Origin: Gnetum montanum
Taxonomy: Eukaryota; Streptophyta; Gnetopsida; Gnetales; Gnetaceae
Direction: 5' to 3'
NCBI GenBank assembly: GCA_015680685.1
Contig: MNCI01006080.1
Coordinates: 1,176 to 49,743 of the forward strand
DNA: 48,568 nucleotides
Shown in pieces: positions 11,176 through 21,659 of this stretch. Position numbers and translations under genes: made by a program. Within the stretch, counting starts at the first letter, position 1, and every line of letters starts with the position of its first letter. The notes beneath the pieces were generated by a model. That model did not search any database and had not been told where the DNA came from. It saw nothing but the letters and a program-made list of their open reading frames with translations.

Positions 11176-11333
11176 AGGTCCCACATATGTAAAAGAAGTG
11201 ATGTTCAAAAATCTAAGAGGGAATCTTGTATCCATCAATAAATAAAAAAAGCACATATACAATAGTAGTGATAAGGTCCCATATATGAAGGAAAAGTAAC
11301 ATTTGAAAATCTTAAAGGGAATTTCGTAGTCAT
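11176..11333. repeat. Diverged tandem duplication, about 98-bp period
   Basis: 11,176-11,235 (AGGTCCCACATATG...AAGAGGGAATCTTGTATCCAT) reappears at 11,274-11,333 (AGGTCCCATATATG...AAAGGGAATTTCGTAGTCAT). The matching blocks are about 60 bp long with an offset of 98. The function is unknown. Confidence 0.7.
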
Positions 11334-11478
11334 TTTGGTTGAGAGGCCAACACATCTGGCAAATGGTGGGTGGGAGGCGGGGTGAAGTTTGTCAACATTG
11401 CCACGTTAGAACATTGGTTTTTAAATGAAATAGAAACATTTGCATATATAAATAAACTAGCTTATATATATAAACTAG

Positions 11479-11480
<2 letters not shown>

Positions 11481-11541
<61 letters not shown>
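11481..11541. repeat. (TA)n(TC)n compound microsatellite
   Basis: A TA run of about 28 bases is followed by a TC run of about 33 bases, directly ahead of the N at 11,542. The true length is uncertain because the assembly breaks here. Confidence 0.95.
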
Positions 11542-11542
11542 N
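11542..11542. other. Assembly join (single N) at microsatellite
   Basis: A single N ends the TC repeat. It is most likely a contig join whose true gap length is unknown. Confidence 0.9.
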
Positions 11543-12432
11543 GCAACATTATGTAGTTAACAAAAAATCTACAAAGCATATTGATGGAATATGAAAAATC
11601 TCAATTCTTATTTTGATTTAATAACATCAATAAATTACCTTTATAGTGTAGTTAGCCATGTTCCATGCTTCATGTAAAATTATAAAATGCCTAGACAAAT
11701 ACCTAACAAGCAATAGAATAACATCATGAAAAGGTTTAATGTACATTAATCTAAGCCTAACTCTATTAGTATATGCAACCATTGTAATTGATAAAAATTT
11801 ATTTTAAAAATGTTGTAAGCTTTCCCAAAATGAAACTTTGATCATATCAATGTAATTGCTAAGATAGCCAAACCTTAAAGAAAAGCACTCATAAATGGTT
11901 CCGCATAATCACATAATCACTATGCATTTTCATTAAAAATAAATATAAGTAGTCATAAGCAACAACAAAATAGTCATTCACTGGAACTTAAAGTTTCTCA
12001 ATTATGAAATAATCACATGTTATTTACAATTTAGGGTAATAATTTTATAAGCATTTAATTATCATTATCAATGTTTAAATTATATTTCTTTGTAAAAATA
12101 AAATTCCCTTTATATTCATCAATTATTTTTCATCTTATCATCTCCTTTAATTACATATTCACATTGAAATTGATCTTCATATTTTTCCAAAATGCAATTT
12201 AAAGATTTTTGGAAAAGTGGAATAACAATGCCTTTGTGATATTGTTGTTGACATTGAGTTTGAAACCAAGTGAAGACCAGTTTTATATTTGTGTTTTAGA
12301 AAAAATTTTTCCTACATTGATCAATTAGACAGATGACCAAATTGCATATTCAAGTCCTACCTTAACCAGTTACTTGAGGAACTCATTAACATGCATTCAA
12401 ATAAAGCAATATTTTTTCTAAGCCTAACACTA

Positions 12433-12452
12433 GCTTATATATATATATATAT
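12433..12452. repeat. Short (TA)n microsatellite
   Basis: An uninterrupted TATATA tract of about 20 bases lies just beyond the recognisable end of the Helitron helicase. Confidence 0.9.
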
Positions 12453-15400
12453 GAATTGGTTGAGAGAATCTTCTAAGTTTTCATTCTCTTTGAAGCTTGA
12501 TTGCTAAACAAGGTAACAAGTTTGATGAAAATCAAATCACTCATCCATCATCTCTTCCTTTACCCCTTTCCCTTGCATCCATGTGTTTTTTCAATATCAA
12601 TATATCAATAGTGACCTTATCCAAAGTTATTTCTTAATATTTATGGATAGTCATGGCCCATGCCAATTACAATAGTAATTGACATGATGCTCCTCAAACC
12701 ATGGGTACAATTGGCAAATTATGGGGATTATAATTGTCAAATAGGCATTCGATGTAAGAGTCACAATCGATAGCAACATAAGATGGTAATGCAAATGGTG
12801 GCTCCTTAGGATGATAGATAATATTGTAAACTATGACAAGCTCATCATTCACCAATCCTATTTTTGGCTAAAGGTTAATTATGAGCATAACCTTTACACT
12901 TTCACATATAAGCAAAGATCATTTAATATCATTGTCATCATCATTTAAGATTCTAAATCCATGGGAATCTCTATCTACTATGCACACTATGAGTTTCTAC
13001 ATTTTCTGTAGCATCTTCTTATTTTGTGATTGTACTTTCTCCTTTATATCATACAAATGAATTGAGTATTCAAAAGCATCTTATCTATTGAAAGTTGATG
13101 GAAGATTTATTTGAGCACCTAAGAATTGATAGTTCTCATTAAGGCTTATTCCCTCTTTGACATGCATTAATACTTTCCTAAATTTCTATTGTTTAGGATC
13201 ATTTATAAATTAATGATAAATTGCATCTAACATGACAAATGGATCAAGATATTGTCAAAATTCTATGATATTTTGATTCCTAGATGTATAAAGCACAACA
13301 TCAAGCACATAAGGAAGTTGACCTAGGTCTCTATGAGTGTAACTAATTTTTCTATAAAAAAATTGTTATGATGCTCTAGAAATATTTCTCTTAATATTTT
13401 ATCAATGTTTTGTAATATTATTTCCCTCACAAAACTATTTTCATCAATGATTATATATATCACCTTTGAAATTCAATGTTGTATACTTATTTTAGCAGAG
13501 GTAGAAAGTTCTTTGTATGTAACTATTATAAGGTTCAAACTAGAATGAATGATGACTATAATAATGTTATATAGAGCAACTCTTGTGGATGCCATGGCAA
13601 GTAAAGCATTTTTGTTTTTCATGACAGTACTTTATGAAATCATTGTAAATTGCACCTATGAGAAAAGGCTTTTCCATACTAGCTATTCCCTAAATAATCA
13701 TTTATTAAGGGGCAACAACTTTATTGTGAAATAGTATGTGGCTTATAATTTTTTTTAGCATTTTTTTTTGCTTAGCACCTAATGTATCAGAATCATAGGT
13801 ACCATAGTCACATTACATGATAATCATGGATTAAAATGATTTATTACTAACAATAAAGATTATGGTGAACTTTGTAGCATCCTCTCCTAGATATTGGAAC
13901 ATCTTGTCGTACATCCTATCAACATCTTGTAAGTCAAGCATCTCCAATTGTATTCTCTACAAATGACCTATTGAGAATAGATGATAATTAAGTATTTCAA
14001 AATCATACTCATTATGATCCTACATTTGTTGAATTACATCTATGAATTATTGTTCTTCTTCCAATGCTCACTGGAATTCTTCTTTAATATTATTCTCTAA
14101 TCCTTCATACAGATGTTAAACAGAAAGTCACTTCATTTCAATCTCCTCATCATTACAACTAAGATCTTGCTTCATATCTTTAAATGAATAATGCAACAAA
14201 AATAGATCCAAATAGTATTCAATCCATCTTTGCTTCCCTTGGTTCAATGGAATGAGAAATCTAAGATAATATCTCACAACAACATATAGTTAGGGGTGAT
14301 GTGAATTCCAAGTTTGGTACTCCTTGTTCTCCATGTTGTAATTATATTTTGTAAAAGCTTGTAGCAATGGTACTTACCCCATGGGAAGCAATCATTTTTT
14401 ATAAATATTAATAATAGTTGTGTAGTTTTTACATTCATTAGTTTCCTTTACATTAATACAAACTTTTTTGTACACCTCTTGTGAAATATTGATGGTGTGT
14501 AAAACATGACTACACTCCAATAAGGGACGCTCATGTAACATGTAACAAACTCCATAGCACCAATATCTCTATCTACTACAACATCCATCATGAGCCTTCT
14601 ATAGAAAAATAAAGTATCTTCATGAGGATTCCTTGACTCTAAAATTTGCAGCAACATTTCATGAAAAGATTGTGATGTTTTTTCAAATTTAGTTGCATAT
14701 CTTGCAATATATTTTATGACAACATATCGTGACCTGATAGACTTAAAAATTGTATTTATCCTCCATGTTTGAAGCAAAATTTTGTTATGAACATTAATCC
14801 TTGAATAATTTCTTTAAGAAACATCAATAATTTCATTATTATTTTCTGAATCTCTATAAAGATTTGATTCTAGAGATCATGACTAAGAAACACTATACCT
14901 AGAAAGAAAAGAAAGAGAAGATGAATATCTATGGAATTTTAATACTAAGATAAAATAAATTTTAATTACTAATAGATAATGAAATAGTGAGGAAACATTA
15001 AGAAAATAACAATTCAATACAAATATGGTACTTACAAATTTCTTTTTCATTACATTTTGTTAAGTATGCATATGGTTTGCAGATAGTATGACTTTGAATA
15101 ACATTAAGTAGATTAACATAATCAATTTTTAGATCCATACATTATATTTGTTGAGTAGTCAATTCACATGGATGATGCAACATATTTATATGTAAAGCCT
15201 AAGTGAAAAGATAAAATGAAAGATGAATCAATGAAGAAAAAAAATTCTTGCATATTTTTAGAAATATTAGCAAAACATTTCTACAAGTATGTAAAAGATA
15301 AACAAGAAGTTACATTGTTTGGTTGTCCATTTCTGTAAATATTGGCTTCCATGCATTTGTAATTGAATTAAAAAATTTCCTTTGTCCTATGCATTACATC

Positions 15401-15576
15401 ATGGTCATTTCAGTCTAGTTCATCTACTTTTGGAGCACCATGTATCCATAGGAACCATGCACATGTGGAGATCCATGAGGTTGTCACTCATATCACATCC
15501 AGTAGTTAACAACATGGAATTTCTTTATCAAAATCGTATTTAGAAAGATAATGTGATGATGGTATAGCATCTTTGC
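12450..15576 (-). pseudogene. Helitron Rep/helicase, C-terminal three quarters (broken)
   Basis: Read on the minus strand from 15,576 leftward, it shows the plant Helitron (RepHel) order. The HUH rolling-circle motif PHVHG is at about 15,454-15,468, followed after a one-base frameshift by FLWIHGAPKVDEL. Next comes the Rep-helicase linker at 14,777-14,448, with IARYATKFEKTSQSF and VDRDIGAMEF. The PIF1-like helicase then starts with a ruined Walker A (GIASMEKPFLIGAIY, near 13,690) and ALLAMASTRVALYNI. The late helicase block GLVNDELVIVYNIIY is near 12,860, and LAWAMTIHKY lies at about 12,637-12,672. In life the protein nicks, unwinds and transfers the element by rolling-circle transposition. 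Here stops and frameshifts are frequent and Walker A lacks its GKS/GKT. The Helitron ends (5' TC and 3' hairpin-CTRR) were not found. The N-terminus continues at 43,553-44,194, across a later insertion. Confidence 0.8.
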
Positions 15577-15581
15577 CACTA
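15577..15581. repeat. Target-site duplication CACTA, left
   Basis: CACTA directly precedes the TGATAAG start of the LTR at 15,582. The same five bases follow the TTTATCA end of the LTR at 43,547. A 5-bp duplication is the normal footprint of Ty3/gypsy integrase and ties the two LTRs to one insertion. Confidence 0.9.
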
Positions 15582-16453
15582 TGATAAGTGACACATATTC
15601 CATATGCCCAACCATATGAATTACTAGCATGTACACATGATCTAATCAAATTTTGTGGATTTTATTTACTTAAGTGGTTGATATTCCTAGATGACGAAAT
15701 CTATAATTACTAGTAATTATCTTCCCAATCCACACTTTTGTTAATCTTTGTATATAGTTAAGTGTGGTTGAGGCATAAGATATTTATTTTTAGGCTTATT
15801 ATTATTATTTTTAGCTTACTAAATGATTAAGTAAATAAATATTTAATAACTAAATTAAGTAATCAATTAGCTACTTAAATAACTTACTAGCCTAATGTAG
15901 AGTATCCATTCCCACTTTCTATACACATCCTGAAAATATATTAGCATTGTTGGATTACCAAGTATCTACTACTAGGCATACTAAGTATCCATTGCTAGGA
16001 TTACCAAGTGTTAATATGTTCTACTTGAAGTGTTTGTATTCATGTTGCTTATAAATGGTAATATTAATTACTTAATAATAATAATGTAAATTTCATATAA
16101 AGTAAATTGCTGGAAAGTAAAGCTATGCTAATCCAAGTGTTACAATGGATAGAAGAAATCTTGATTTTATTTTAGCTCATGAAAATGTGTCCAGGTATAA
16201 ATGCATTCAAATAAAGTTTTGTGCAATCACTTGAATCCATGATGTAGACACTCAAAGGAAAAATATTCTAACTTCTATGGGGGAAAAATACAAGGATTTG
16301 GCTAAGCAAATGACAACAAGGTGCCATAAATATGAGGGATGTGCATATTTATATAGGCAATGCCTACATCAATGCTAATGTATCTACATCAACACATCCT
16401 AGGATACATTGATGGGCATGCATCGATGTAGCCATTTTATTGATGTTTCATCA
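15582..16453 (-). repeat. 3' LTR of the 28-kb nested Athila-like element
   Basis: 872 bp from TGATAAGTG to TTTCATCA. It aligns with the 5' LTR at 42,718-43,547 over its whole length, including TAGCCTAATGTAGAG, TTACCAAGT, AAATTTCAT and GTGTCCAGGTA blocks. By eye roughly four fifths of aligned bases agree, so the insertion is old. A TATATAAAT box on the minus strand lies at 16,347-16,355. Confidence 0.92.
16347..16355 (-). promoter_or_regulatory. TATA box in 3' LTR
   Basis: The plus strand is ATTTATATA, giving TATATAAAT on the minus strand. It is matched at 43,427-43,435 in the 5' LTR. Confidence 0.65.
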
Positions 16454-16461
16454 TACCCCAC
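16454..16461 (-). other. Polypurine tract next to 3' LTR
   Basis: The minus strand reads GTGGGGTA immediately before the LTR start. The third family member has ATGGGGGTA at the same place (45,099-45,107). This is where plus-strand DNA synthesis would be primed. Confidence 0.65.
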
Positions 16462-16609
16462 AACTAATTAAAAACTCATCCTTCAGTAAACAAAAATGGA
16501 ATCAAGTTTCTTATAAAATTTGGGGAAGTATGGAACTTTATTGACTAACTAACTAACTTTGACTAACTCTAAGTGCCATATTGACTAACTTTGACTAAAT
16601 TTTGTTTTG

Positions 16610-18051
16610 TATATTTCTAGAGCTTGAACTCTACCTCATAGAGGAGGTAGGAGCTATTGAAAAGATTCTCCAATTCAGTTCTTGGAATCCTTGCTATCAT
16701 CATTACCAGTTTTGCATAGTGGAGGTTAGCGAGCTTCATGTACTCATCCATCCCTTCAATCTAAAACTCCTTCATGTGAATTTTTGCTTGGTTATATGCA
16801 TGTAGTCCATCAACGATGGATTTCCATTCACTGTCTCTTTGTTGAAGTTACTAGATAGCCTCATTCACCTTAACCTTGATCAATCTGATTTCCTTTTCAT
16901 TAACCTTCTTGAGTAGTTTGACCTAGTCCTTGTATTGATTCTTCACTTTTTTAACTTGCAAGGCCTCATTTTCCTAGGGAACAATCTCAATTGTGGTCCT
17001 TTGGTAGAGGGCACGAACCTCCTCCATTGAGAGATTCCTATTTTTAGTAACCAACCTCCTGAAACCCAAGTTTACCTTGGTAAGCTACTCTTGTTACTAG
17101 TGGATATATTCAATCATTTGGTCCTTTTTGTTGCTCAGCATTATGTAGGTGATGGTTATTTCTAGTGAGGATCAATTTTTCTTTACAAACTTGCAACCAA
17201 TCATTGTTAGTGTTATTTATCATGGCTTCTAATATGAATGTGTCGAAGACCACCATTTCATTGGCATTATCAACCTCGTGATACTTTTGTTAAAGTTATT
17301 GAAAAGTTTCATCTCATGTTAGCTCAACCCAAAGAATGGCAAGATTAGAGAGATAGGCTTATAATTCTACAACCTTGGAAGCCAACTATTAATTGGTCAC
17401 AATGGCATCCTTAAGTTATGCATTGGCTACTAGCAACTTGCTCCTTGTCTCTAAAAGCTATAACTGGTTAGCTATGATATCATCTAGAAGATCAAAGATA
17501 CCTAGAAGCAATTTCCTAGCTTCCACCAGTCATTCCAATACTTCTTCATGTTTGGCAATGCTTATCTGGCCACTTCCTACTTATGTTGATGCATGGATAT
17601 CCACCATGGTAGTAATGTCTAGCACCAATGCAGTAGGAGCATTAAGGGCTTCTACAACTTTGTTCACCATCATCTCTGTCACTATTTCCTAATTCTTGTG
17701 TGGCATGACCAGGACAATCACCTCTTCTTCCATCAACGTGATAGAGAAAGATGTTGCATTCTTAGAAATTTTAGAAAATTCTTATCTAGAAATGAATAGA
17801 GTGATCTCTCTAGCCCTTGGATTGGGTCTAATAGGTGTCTAGTTTTGTTGTGTAGAGAATAATGGCATCTTCTTACTATCCAACTAGCTGATGATCCTAA
17901 TGACCTCATTCAAGTTGCTCATGACTAGATGGTAGATGGACAATTCCCCACCACCTCTAGATACTTGTTGTTATTACAATTGTTGCTTCTAAATTTTTCT
18001 AAGGTGCTTAGTAGATGCAAGCATTTCTGATGTTGTTTCTAGGGTTGCATG
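16610..18051 (-). pseudogene. Athila-family 3' ORF, C-terminal half (split by copia insertion)
   Basis: Minus-strand coding remnants here align with the C-terminal halves of the copies at 5,616-8,424 and 45,346-47,740. Examples are the LANL-YA block near 16,730 and the MEEV-ALYQ block near 17,020, the latter matching SMEEVCALYQ of the plus copy. It is Leu/Lys/Glu-rich and probably coiled-coil. At 18,051 the frame is cut by the LTR of the nested copia element, and it resumes at 24,396. The extreme C-terminus seen in the other copies (KKEKMKALFD-like) was not found, so the 3' end is also deleted. Stops are common. Confidence 0.7.
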
Positions 18052-18431
18052 TGAGGATAGAATCCTTACACACCTCTATGCTTTGTTCCTTCAAAAACTA
18101 TGGTTTCAAGAACACCACAACCTTTACAAAGTCTTAAGCTTTACTAGTGGTGTTTTGTCTTAGAAACATACCCAACAGCTCAAGGTTCCAATAAGCTCAA
18201 AGGATGTCTTGTCTCAGGAAGCACATCCAACCCCTTAGGGCTTACCAAAGAGATAAAAAGATCAAGGATGAGAATGAACTAAGATTTTGATTCCTTGGTT
18301 TTTAACTCAACAATATAAAAAAAAACACAACAAATAATAAAGAAATAAAGTCAAAAATTTCTCAAAGATGTATGCAATGATTTCTTGTTTTCATGAATAG
18401 TGCTTATACTTTCTTGATTTGGATCCCCTTT

Positions 18432-18442
18432 TTTATAGCCTT
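18432..18442 (-). promoter_or_regulatory. TATA box in copia 3' LTR
   Basis: The minus strand reads GGCTATAAAAAAGG, downstream of the U3 repeat cluster. The equivalent site in the 5' LTR (about 23,945-23,960) has lost the TATAAA core. Confidence 0.5.
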
Positions 18443-18489
18443 GATATCTCCATTTATGTGTTGGGATTTGTACAACAACTAGAAATGGC

Positions 18490-18720
18490 TATTTGAGACA
18501 TCTTCTACATACCCAAGATGTCCTATTGTGTTTTCCATCTTACAAGTGAGACATCTTGGCTTGAGTCAAGATGTCTTACATGAGATGTCCTATACAAGAT
18601 ACCTTGGCAAAACTTAAGATGTCTCCTATTTTATGGAAATGTCTTGCCTGAAACTAGAGCTTCTCAACAAAGACATCTTACAATAGTGTAAGACATCTTG
18701 TTAGTCTCTTATATCCTTAT
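18490..18720 (-). repeat. AAGATGTCTY repeat cluster in copia U3 (3' LTR)
   Basis: At least ten copies of GACATCTT/AAGATGTC, on both strands and often as imperfect inverted pairs, lie within 230 bp upstream of the TATA box. Similar clusters are at 21,030-21,330 and 24,000-24,220. Such U3 repeats often act as enhancer or factor-binding arrays, but no factor is identified here. Confidence 0.75.
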
Positions 18721-18874
18721 TATTTCCTTCAAATCCTTACATTTTCTTATTGGACTTTAGTATTCCAATTTGTTAATTCATCCTCTTGTCTTGGTTTTCT
18801 TAGACCTTCAAGATCTCACAATCAAACTAAAAAATTCTCCATTTTTCAAGATTTGACATACCAAAAGGTCAACA

Positions 18875-18890
18875 ATCTTTCCCTTTTTGA
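18875..18890 (-). other. Polypurine tract of copia element
   Basis: On the minus strand TCAAAAAGGGAAAGAT ends directly at the LTR start TGTTGACC. It matches the position and wording of plant Sirevirus polypurine tracts. Confidence 0.75.
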
Positions 18891-19259
18891 TGATGTCCAA
18901 ATATTGAATAATGGATTAGCACAAAAATGAGCATATATAATTTTTAATATATAATTAGTGATGCTTAGATAAAATAGTAAATTTCCTATGGTAGCAAATA
19001 TGAAAAAGGAGAATGGATTAAAATTTGGCAATCAGACATCCATTAGCAATTATTTCTAGAACTAGCAAAAATAAGTCACAACAAATGTTTGTCCAAATCT
19101 CTGTCTATAACATGCATTTCATATGATTTATATCCTCATAATAGATGCTAGAACATGAGAACTAAAAATATTCTTAAAACCATTTACACTATATAATCAC
19201 AACCATGTAAGAGTCATGGGATCTCTATCAAGTATAAATGTATCATCAAATACAAAAAG

Positions 19260-21016
19260 AAAAAAGAAAAAATTGAACCATTATGAGTTAAGTCATCAAC
19301 CATTATGAGCTCTTCCCCTTTTTGTACAACACCCAAAAGGGGATCACCATAAGCCCATTAACCATTGACCTTAGTGTCATCATTTGAATTAGATGCATCA
19401 TAGATGGACTTGTAGGTATCTTCTTCTTCATCATCACTACTAGCACTAGAGTGGGGGACCTACTAAATGTCATCATCCTCATCATTAGGAGACACTACAA
19501 CTAGTGCTCATCTAGGACAAACCTTCATTCGAAAGTGGATGGATGGAGGAGGACTATCATGAGGTAAAGCCTACATGGAGGATAATATAGTAGCTCTACA
19601 CTAATAAGTTTTGGGAATAGTTTATTTCTACTATGCTACTATACCAAAAATTCTTTTAATGGCTTGCTATTCAAAATACTGTGATGCATCATCACTTTGG
19701 AGTCATTTGGAAAGTCTTGCAAAAGACTCCCATTTCATAAATACCATTGGTATTGACTACTTAGTGTGAGAGATGGGCACTTCTTGTGCATGTGTTGGTG
19801 GTCCTGCTAATTCTTCTAATTTAATGCATTTCCCAAGTCATAGTCTTGAGATGGCCCAACTATTGTAGAATGTTTAATAAGTTTTAGTTCTCATTCACTT
19901 TCTATTCAATGAGAAGTCTTAATCTCAAACTAAAGATCACCTAGAGGATGTAAAAGTCCTCCTGAATCCATTCTCTTACTAAGGTAAGAAATATTTCTCC
20001 TAATCTTTCCCATGGTTTTGGTAATGGATCGTAAGGCCTTCTTCAAGGAAGACCCTACCTGAGCACTTACCAATTTAGATCTTCTTAGCTTAGCTGGTAC
20101 TTGTGGTGGTGGAGATATCTCTGGTTCCTAGTTTTTGTATGCTTGTAAGAATGTAGAAGCTATAAATTTTGTACGAGTGATACTTCTTTTCTCAGAGTAC
20201 TCAATAAGATTCTCCTTTCCTTTAGAATGAAAAGGTTTGGACTAGAAACATCTATCTAGTATATAATTAAGCTAATGAAAAGAGGGTATCCATAGATGCA
20301 TTCTCATGTATACATGCCCAACATATTCTTGTAAATAGTATGCCCTAAATGCAACAATTGTCTTGTTAGTAATTAATATAACACAAATGCTTATGATGGA
20401 AGAAAATAATTGCAATTTCCTCCTTTGACTATGATGTTATACATCATAATAAGAAAAAGGATGGAGGTAGTTGAAGACATTTGATGATGATACAATTTTC
20501 CATCTTGAAGAGAGACTGAGCTAAAAAGATATCAATTCAAAATTCATCATAACTAACAAGGATGATACCATTTGTGAAAATATCATCCATAGTGTAAACT
20601 ACAACTCTATGAACATCAACAATAGAAATTCTAAGCAAATTAGTAATACTTTGAAGAGACACTTAGACAATAACTCCCCTAACCATTGAAATGAAAGATT
20701 CAACTAAAGCATTGGTAATAACAATATTAATAAAGAATTCATGAACTGGCACTTAAGGAATGCAAATAGTCATATAAATAATCATTGCCCATCCTAGGGT
20801 CTCAAAATATGAGAGTAAAGCTTGTTGATGACATTGACAAAAGTTCAAATTTCATTAAGATATAATGGATATTGAAAGATTGTTCTCAAACCTGTTCTAA
20901 GCATCTATGGATTGGAATGAAGGCTTATATGAGCTAAATTTGCTTGTTGATGCTTCTTTGTTACCCTTTGATTTATGTGGTGCTAGCCTTGAAGTTCCTA
21001 TATTTTTGTGATTCAT
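19260..21016 (-). pseudogene. Unrecognised degenerate ORF inside copia element (acidic C-terminus)
   Basis: On the minus strand a start at 21,016 begins MNHKNIGTSRLAPHKSKGNK. A Lys/Arg-rich patch near 20,100-19,960 reads PAKLRRSKLVSAQVGSSLKK, followed by RSITKTMGKIRRNI. The C-terminal part near 19,460-19,390 is Ser/Asp/Glu-rich (SSASSDDEEEDTYKS). Several frameshifts and stops intervene, so the length of about 580 codons is only an estimate. It is not recognisable as integrase, RT or RNase H. It stands where pol should be, so it may be captured DNA, an extra 3' ORF retained after pol loss, or part of another element. Confidence 0.4.
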
Positions 21017-21029
21017 GGAAACCAAGCTA

Positions 21030-21400
21030 GAAAGAGTGTAGCTGTAGTAGAAAGAAAGTCCTAGTTATCTAAGTTAGGACATCTTTGGCTTGAAATGAGA
21101 TGGGAGAAAAAAATGAACATGTAGCTTTATATAGAAAGATATCTTTGGAAGGGTTTATAGTACACGTGAGATGTCTTGAGAGAAAATAGACGTCTTAAGA
21201 GAAAACAAGAAGTCTTGCTCGAATTGGGATAAAAAAAATTAAGATGTCTTACCCTCAGCTAAGACATCTTAGTAGAGACATCTTGGTAGAGACATCTTTA
21301 GTGATACATCTCCTTAAAATAGTGAGACATATTATTAGGATATGAATGTTTTCCTCAAGGCTTTTGAGATACAAAATATGGACTAGTAAAAATAAGTATG
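21030..21400 (-). repeat. LTR-like promoter patch inside copia element
   Basis: A third cluster of AAGATGTC/GACATCTT words (21,150-21,330) lies just upstream, on the minus strand, of TATATAAAG (about 21,127-21,135). About 110 bases further on is the ATG of the unrecognised ORF. The arrangement mirrors the element's own U3-TATA. It may be a partial LTR of a related element or an internal promoter. Confidence 0.45.
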
Positions 21401-21659
21401 GAATACTAGAAAGTCCTAAATGATGCTACCATGGATGATTAAGTTATTATAAGAAAGGCAAAAAATGTAAGACATATTTTACTTATACTTTGTTTAAGTA
21501 ACGAGCTAAATAAAAAAGTTGAAATGATAATATACATACAACTAGTAATGCAAGTCAAGGAGTGTTTATAGTTACATTCATACTTACCAATACTTACCTT
21601 ACTTACATTCAACTAGTTGCTTGCTTAAGTTTATAGTGAGGTCCTCCTTTGTAGATCCC

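Larger units (their letters stand above)
9618..12440. other. Unassigned AT-rich DNA, no gene seen
   Basis: About 2.8 kb with stops in all six frames. I found no conserved protein motif, no terminal repeats and no RNA gene. It contains a 98-bp tandem duplication (11,176-11,333), a TA/TC microsatellite and one N. It may be ancient repeat remnants, or the 3' flank of the Helitron that begins near 12,450. Confidence 0.5.
18052..18874 (-). repeat. 3' LTR of copia element
   Basis: 823 bp. The plus strand runs from TGAGGATAGAATCC to GGTCAACA, so the LTR starts TGTTGACC on its own strand. It aligns with 23,467-24,395 through CACAACCTTTACAAA, AAGCTCAAAGGAT and GGGCTTACMAAAGAGATA. The U3 part (18,490-18,720) carries many copies of GACATCTT or its complement AAGATGTC. 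Confidence 0.88.

Noticed and set aside
15577-15581. CACTA as the terminus of an En/Spm (CACTA) DNA transposon
   Set aside because: It is a 5-bp direct repeat outside LTR ends, not a terminal inverted repeat. No transposase or subterminal repeats are seen.
17393-17692. 99-codon plus-strand ORF rich in Ser/Leu/Ala
   Set aside because: It is antisense to the C-terminal half of the Athila-family 3' ORF.
18490-18720. AAGATGTC repeat cluster as a CRISPR-like array
   Set aside because: Words are 8-10 bp, irregularly spaced and on both strands, and lie in the U3 of a plant retrotransposon.
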